Shown here: in pieces, positions 21,006 through 23,852 of the stretch
Position numbering within the stretch: position 1 is the first letter of the stretch
How the letters are laid out: each line of letters starts with the position of its first letter
Source of the DNA: JBBECE01 sp040881985
GTDB lineage: Bacteria > Pseudomonadota > Alphaproteobacteria > Rhizobiales > Devosiaceae
Direction: 5' to 3'
Assembly (NCBI GenBank): GCA_040881985.1
Contig: JBBECE010000022.1
Coordinates: forward strand, 1 to 23,852
DNA: 23,852 nt
Notes under the pieces: model-generated
Seen by the model: only the letters and a program-made list of their open reading frames with translations
What the model was told of the DNA's origin: nothing
The model's database searches: none
Translations under genes and position numbers: made by a program

Positions 21006-22163
21006 CTAGCGCAGATCGTCGAGGGTTTTCTCGACGAGGTTGTGGCGCCCGAGCGCACCGACAGAGCTCTCGCCGCAAAGCGCCATGGTAATGTCGAGCT
21101 CGTTGCGGATGATGTCGAGCGCCAGCCGCACGCCCTTCTTCCCCATCGCCCCCAGGCCGTAGAGGTAGGCGCGGCCGATATAGACGCCCTTCGCTCCGAC
21201 GCAGAGCGCCTTCAACACGTCCTGGCCGGACCGGATGCCGCCGTCCATGTGCACCTCGATCCGGTCGCCGACCCGATCGACGACGGGGGCGAGCGAGGCG
21301 ATCGAGGAGAGCGCCCCGTCGAGCTGGCGGCCTCCATGATTGGAGACGATCAGCGCGTCGGCGCCCGCCTCGACCGCCCGCTCGGCGTCCTCGGGGTCCT
21401 GGATGCCTTTGAGGATCAGCTTGCCGCCCCAACGCTGCTTGATCCAGTCGATGTCTTTCCAGGTGAGCGACGGGTCGAACTGATGATTGGTCCAGGCGGC
21501 GAGCGAGCCGAGATCGTCAACGCCCCTGGCGTGGCCGACGATATTGCGGAAGGTATGGCGGCGCGTGCCGAGCATCTGCGCGCACCAGCGGGGTCGGGCG
21601 GCAAGCTGCATCAAGGTCGACAGATTGAAAAGTTTCGGCGGCGCCGCGAGGCCGTTGCGCAGATCCTTGTGGCGCTGCCCGAGGATTTGCAAGTCGAGGG
21701 TCAGGACCAGCGCCCCACAGCCGGCTGCTCTGGCGCGGTCGATCAGCGATCCGGCGAAGCCGCGATCGCGCATTACGTAAAGCTGGAACCAGAACGGCGC
21801 TTTGGTCGCCGACCGGACATCCTCGATCGAGCAGATGCTCATGGTCGACAGCGTGAAGGGGATGCCGACCTCTTCGCAGACTTTTGCGGCGATCATCTCG
21901 CCGTTCGGGTATTGCATGCCGGCGAGGCCCGTCGGGGCGAGCGCCACCGGCATCGCGACTTTCTGACCGATCATGGTCGAGGTGAGGGACCGGTCCTCGA
22001 TATTGACCGCGACCCGCTGGCGCAGCTTGAGCTTCCTGAACTCGACCTCGTTGGCAAAGTAGGTTGCTTCGGTGAAGGAGCCGCTGTCGGCATAGTCGAA
22101 GAACATCCGCGGCACCCGCCGCCGCGCCAATCGCTTCAAGTCGCCGATTTCAAGGACCTTCAC
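21006..22163 (-). CDS. lldD: FMN-dependent L-lactate dehydrogenase (alpha-hydroxyacid oxidase family)
   Basis: Oxidises L-lactate to pyruvate, passing electrons to the respiratory chain at the membrane. The 385-residue TIM-barrel shows Tyr24 in MFFDYADSG, ALAPTGLAGMQYP and STMSICSIEDV near the FMN, FWFQLYVMRD, LTLDLQILGQRHKDLRNG, and the catalytic SNHGGRQLDG with His276 and Arg279. HMDGGIRSGQDVLKAL and GRAYLYGLGAMG bind FMN phosphate. I chose GTG 22163 (VKVLEIGDLKRLA) because GGGAGGGG lies just upstream and family homology starts there. The close match to rhizobial LldD supports L-lactate, but other 2-hydroxyacids are possible. Its stop abuts the gnd stop. No lldR or lldP is present in the window. 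Confidence 0.94.
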   Translation of the reverse strand: MKVLEIGDLKRLARRRVPRMFFDYADSGSFTEATYFANEVEFRKLKLRQRVAVNIEDRSLTSTMIGQKVAMPVALAPTGLAGMQYPNGEMIAAKVCEEVGIPFTLSTMSICSIEDVRSATKAPFWFQLYVMRDRGFAGSLIDRARAAGCGALVLTLDLQILGQRHKDLRNGLAAPPKLFNLSTLMQLAARPRWCAQMLGTRRHTFRNIVGHARGVDDLGSLAAWTNHQFDPSLTWKDIDWIKQRWGGKLILKGIQDPEDAERAVEAGADALIVSNHGGRQLDGALSSIASLAPVVDRVGDRIEVHMDGGIRSGQDVLKALCVGAKGVYIGRAYLYGLGAMGKKGVRLALDIIRNELDITMALCGESSVGALGRHNLVEKTLDDLR

Positions 22164-22324
22164 ACGCCCCTCCCGCAACCCCTTTTCCCCAAATGGGGGC
22201 GGCAATGCAAGGGATGGCGCGGGTCGTTGACGCCGATTTGCAGAAAACTGGAAACAAAACGCTCATCGGTCCTTGAGGCCGGATGCCCAGTCTGCGCAAT
22301 CCAGGTCAAGCGGCGGAGACGAAG

Positions 22325-22815
22325 ATGAAATGGACCCTTTATGCGAGCGTTTCGGTGCTCGCGCTGATGGCGGCTGAGGCCGCACAGGCGGTATCGCTTA
22401 ACGAAATCCTCTCGCGCGACGTGGTTGAACTGATCTGCGGCGAGCATGACGACGGCACCTTTTCGGCGCGGGTCGTCCTTGCGGACGGAACCGTGCTCGA
22501 AGGCGAGGTTTTCTGCGGCGGCGTCGATTTCCCGAACGGGGAAGAAGGCGACGGCGAAGACGGCGACGACGGTGAAGACGGCGACAACGGTGAAGACGGC
22601 GACGNNNNNNNNNNNNNNNNNNNNNNNNNNNNNNNNNNNNNNNNNNNNNNNNNNNNNNNNNNNNNNNNNNNNNNNNNNNNNNNNNNNNNNNNNNNNNNNN
22701 NNNNGAAGACGGCGACGACGGCGAAGACGGCGACGACGGCGAAGACGGCGACGACGGCGAAGAGGGCGACGGCGAAGAGGGCGACGGCGAAGAGGGCGGC
22801 GGCGAGCTCGACTAA
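22325..22815 (+). CDS. Secreted, strongly acidic Gly-X-Y repeat protein (interrupted by assembly gap)
   Basis: The reading frame starts at ATG 22325, with GGAG upstream. It encodes a signal peptide (about 1-22, cut after AAQA), a small domain (23-70, Cys38 and Cys64 likely paired) and then a low-complexity tail. The tail is Gly-X-Y triplets with only Asp, Glu and a rare Asn at X and Y (GEDGDD units), ending in GDGEE units and ELD before TAA 22813. A run of exactly 100 N (22605-22704) splits the tail and, as drawn, breaks the frame. The two flanks are in one frame only if the true gap is 2 mod 3. Without proline it is unlikely to form a stable collagen helix; calcium or cation binding or an extended polyanion is possible. 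No known family recognised. Confidence 0.75.
22538..22803 (+). repeat. 9-/18-bp coding minisatellite (GA[A/C]GACGGC)n with assembly gap
   Basis: The basic unit is GA[A/C]GACGGC, arranged mostly as an 18-bp doublet GAAGACGGCGACGACGGC. Copies before the gap show synonymous drift (GGT for GGC) and one Asn change; the three doublets right after the gap are identical. The last copies change to a 15-bp GAAGAGGGCGACGGC unit. The gap probably exists because the array could not be assembled. Confidence 0.9.
22605..22704. other. Assembly gap (100 N)
   Basis: Exactly 100 undetermined bases, the usual placeholder for a scaffold gap of unknown length, located inside the minisatellite of the acidic repeat gene. 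Protein readings that cross it in the drawn frame (Thr/Ala/Lys- or Arg-rich tails) are artefacts. Confidence 0.97.
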
Positions 22816-22863
22816 TCGCCTTCGGCGTACCCGGGAATACCCGCCAATCTGGCTTGGGACGGG

Positions 22864-23625
22864 CTAGTTGTCCGTCCCGGCGGTCACGGCGAAGAGCGCG
22901 ATCGCGGCGGCGTTGGAAACGTTGAGCGACTTGATCGGACCGGGGGTCTCGAGCCGCAGCAACCGGTCGCACATTGAGCGGGTCTTTTGCCGAAGCCCCT
23001 TGCCTTCGGCGCCGAGGAGAAGCGCGACCTTGGGAGCGGCGATACCCGGCCGCAGCGGTTCCCCGGCCTCGGAATCGAACCCAAGGCAGGTGAAGCCAAG
23101 CCCTTTCAGCTCGTCGATCGCCTCGGCGAGATTCCTGACTTCGATGAAATCCATCATGTCGAGTGCGCCGGAGGCGGATTTGGCGAGCACCGAAGTCTCG
23201 CGCGGGGCGTGGCGCGCGGTTGTCAGGAGGGCATTGGCGCCGAAGGCGCAGGCGGTCCTCAGGATTGCCCCGACATTATGCGGGTCTGTGATCTGGTCGA
23301 GGACAACGACGAGCGATGCCCCGGCCAATTCGCCGATCGGCTTGCGGGGCAGCGGATCGACTTTGAGCGCCACGCCCTGATGCACGGCGTCGGCCCCGAG
23401 CAGCCGGTCGAGCTCGCGCGGGCTCGTCTCCTTGACCTCGATCGAGGGGAGGGGACCGGACTCGGCGAGCCGGCGCAGCGCGTTGGGGGTCGACAATAGT
23501 CCCCGTTTGCGGCGGGCCGGATTGTCGAGCGCGGCGCGCACGGGATGCAAGCCGTAGATGTAGAGCGGGCCATCGGGGGTGGCGCCGGGGCGGCGGTTGG
23601 CGGGCCTGAGGGGACGGTTACTCAT
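22864..23625 (-). CDS. rlmB: TrmH/SpoU-family 23S rRNA 2'-O-methyltransferase RlmB
   Basis: Methylates the 2'-OH of a guanosine in 23S rRNA (G2251 in E. coli) using S-adenosylmethionine. The 253-residue protein has the N-terminal substrate-binding domain (YIYGLHPVRAAL at about 22-33) and the SPOUT knotted domain. Motif 1 is DQITDPHNVGAILRTA (Asn118, Arg123), motif 2 is LLLGAEGKGL (Glu207) and motif 3 is IKSLNVSNAAAIALF. I chose ATG 23625, which gives a short basic head; 34 upstream codons are open but unlike the family. It is divergent from tRNA-Tyr. RlmB and other TrmH-type enzymes are hard to separate by eye, so the exact target base is less certain than the family. Confidence 0.9.
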   Translation of the reverse strand: MSNRPLRPANRRPGATPDGPLYIYGLHPVRAALDNPARRKRGLLSTPNALRRLAESGPLPSIEVKETSPRELDRLLGADAVHQGVALKVDPLPRKPIGELAGASLVVVLDQITDPHNVGAILRTACAFGANALLTTARHAPRETSVLAKSASGALDMMDFIEVRNLAEAIDELKGLGFTCLGFDSEAGEPLRPGIAAPKVALLLGAEGKGLRQKTRSMCDRLLRLETPGPIKSLNVSNAAAIALFAVTAGTDN

Positions 23626-23709
23626 CGGCTTTGGGTATCGGCAAAGCGTATTGGCGGCAAGCAGGCCGCCGGCGCGCCGAGAACCGCCCGCCAAAGGCCA
23701 CATTAGCGG

Positions 23710-23738
23710 TTGACAGCGCCTGCGCACTTGGGGAGAAC
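23710..23738 (+). promoter_or_regulatory. Probable tRNA-Tyr promoter
   Basis: TTGACA (23710-23715) is a perfect -35 hexamer. GAGAAC (23733-23738), 17 nt on, is a weak -10. Transcription would start about 20 nt before the tRNA at 23767. Confidence 0.5.
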
Positions 23739-23766
23739 CGCCACGGCCGGTCGACGCCCGATGGGC

Positions 23767-23852
23767 GGAGGGGTGGGAGAGTGGTTAAATCCACCAGACT
23801 GTAAATCTGGCCGCTGATGCGTACGCTGGTTCGAATCCAGCCCCCTCCACCA
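23767..23852 (+). tRNA. tRNA-Tyr (anticodon GTA)
   Basis: A complete 86-nt class II tRNA ending with an encoded CCA at the very last base of the window. Acceptor strands are GGAGGGG/CCCCTCC. The anticodon stem CCAGA/TCTGG surrounds CTGTAAA, with anticodon GTA at 23801-23803. A long variable arm follows (GCTGATGCGTACG region), with a T loop TTCGAAT. Confidence 0.97.

Noticed and set aside
22187..22198. CCCC-AAAT-GGGG hairpin as a terminator near lldD
   Set aside because: The stem is only four pairs, lies upstream of the lldD start and has no T-run in the needed direction.
21042..22328. 428-codon plus-strand frame antisense to lldD
   Set aside because: It is a shadow of the conserved lldD frame; its product is low-complexity and Asp/Arg/Gly-rich.
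22538..22803. CRISPR array or RTX toxin repeats
   Set aside because: The repeats are contiguous with no unique spacers, and the encoded pattern lacks GGxGxDxUx.
22816..22830. CGCC-TTC-GGCG hairpin just after the acidic repeat gene as a terminator
   Set aside because: The four-pair stem has no following T-run; termination there cannot be supported.
22160..22972. Arg-rich or Thr/Ala/Lys-rich proteins read through the repeat and gap
   Set aside because: These come from other frames of a 9-bp repeat, in which every frame stays open, or from the artificial frame shift caused by the 100-N placeholder.

Overview
The window is chromosomal DNA from an alphaproteobacterium, most likely of the order Hyphomicrobiales (Rhizobiales). 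The sequence is GC-rich (roughly two thirds G+C by eye). It carries families largely restricted to that class: a DUF3126 protein, a BTLCP cysteine protease, a PAS_5/DUF1457 protein, a DUF2336 protein and the compact zf-CHCC protein. It also has the folE-hisI / Fe-S scaffold-yidD-thrS neighbourhood familiar from rhizobial genomes. I cannot name the genus. I see no transposase, integrase, phage gene or CRISPR array, so this looks like an ordinary core-genome segment with a few odd genes. No stretch over about 300 bases lacks a gene; the longest gap is the 223 bp at 8494-8716.

Layout. 1-39 is the 3' end of a class II tRNA, probably Leu. 44-2932 (minus) is a likely operon of a zf-CHCC protein, an FAD monooxygenase and a TetA-like MFS exporter. 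3069-5060 (plus) holds an alpha/beta hydrolase, cysE and DUF3126. 5057-6172 holds two unnamed membrane proteins. 6304-8493 (minus) is a signalling/surface block of a PAS_5 protein, a double PilZ protein and a LapG-like periplasmic protease. 8717-9508 is a rhomboid protease. folE and hisI (minus) diverge from an Fe-S scaffold gene, yidD, an alginate-lyase-like gene and thrS. 15530-19258 holds a secreted triple-module protein, a nitroreductase, a DUF2336 protein and nadK. tRNA-Thr, gnd and lldD follow. 22325-22815 is a secreted acidic Gly-X-Y repeat protein interrupted by a 100-N assembly gap. rlmB and tRNA-Tyr close the window.

How the genes relate. Most are housekeeping: cysteine synthesis (cysE), folate/histidine (folE, hisI), membrane insertion (yidD), translation (thrS, rlmB, tRNAs), NADP supply (nadK makes NADP+, gnd reduces it) and lactate oxidation (lldD). 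The more interesting material is regulatory or at the cell surface. It includes a CtrA-type box between the PAS gene and the rhomboid gene, and a Shine-Dalgarno-masking hairpin plus an FNR-like dyad before the protease gene. It also includes an apparently catalytically degenerate alginate-lyase-like protein inserted before thrS, and the acidic repeat protein. Five tail-to-tail gene pairs have overlapping or abutting stop codons with no room for ordinary terminators. I found no convincing complete new multi-gene system.
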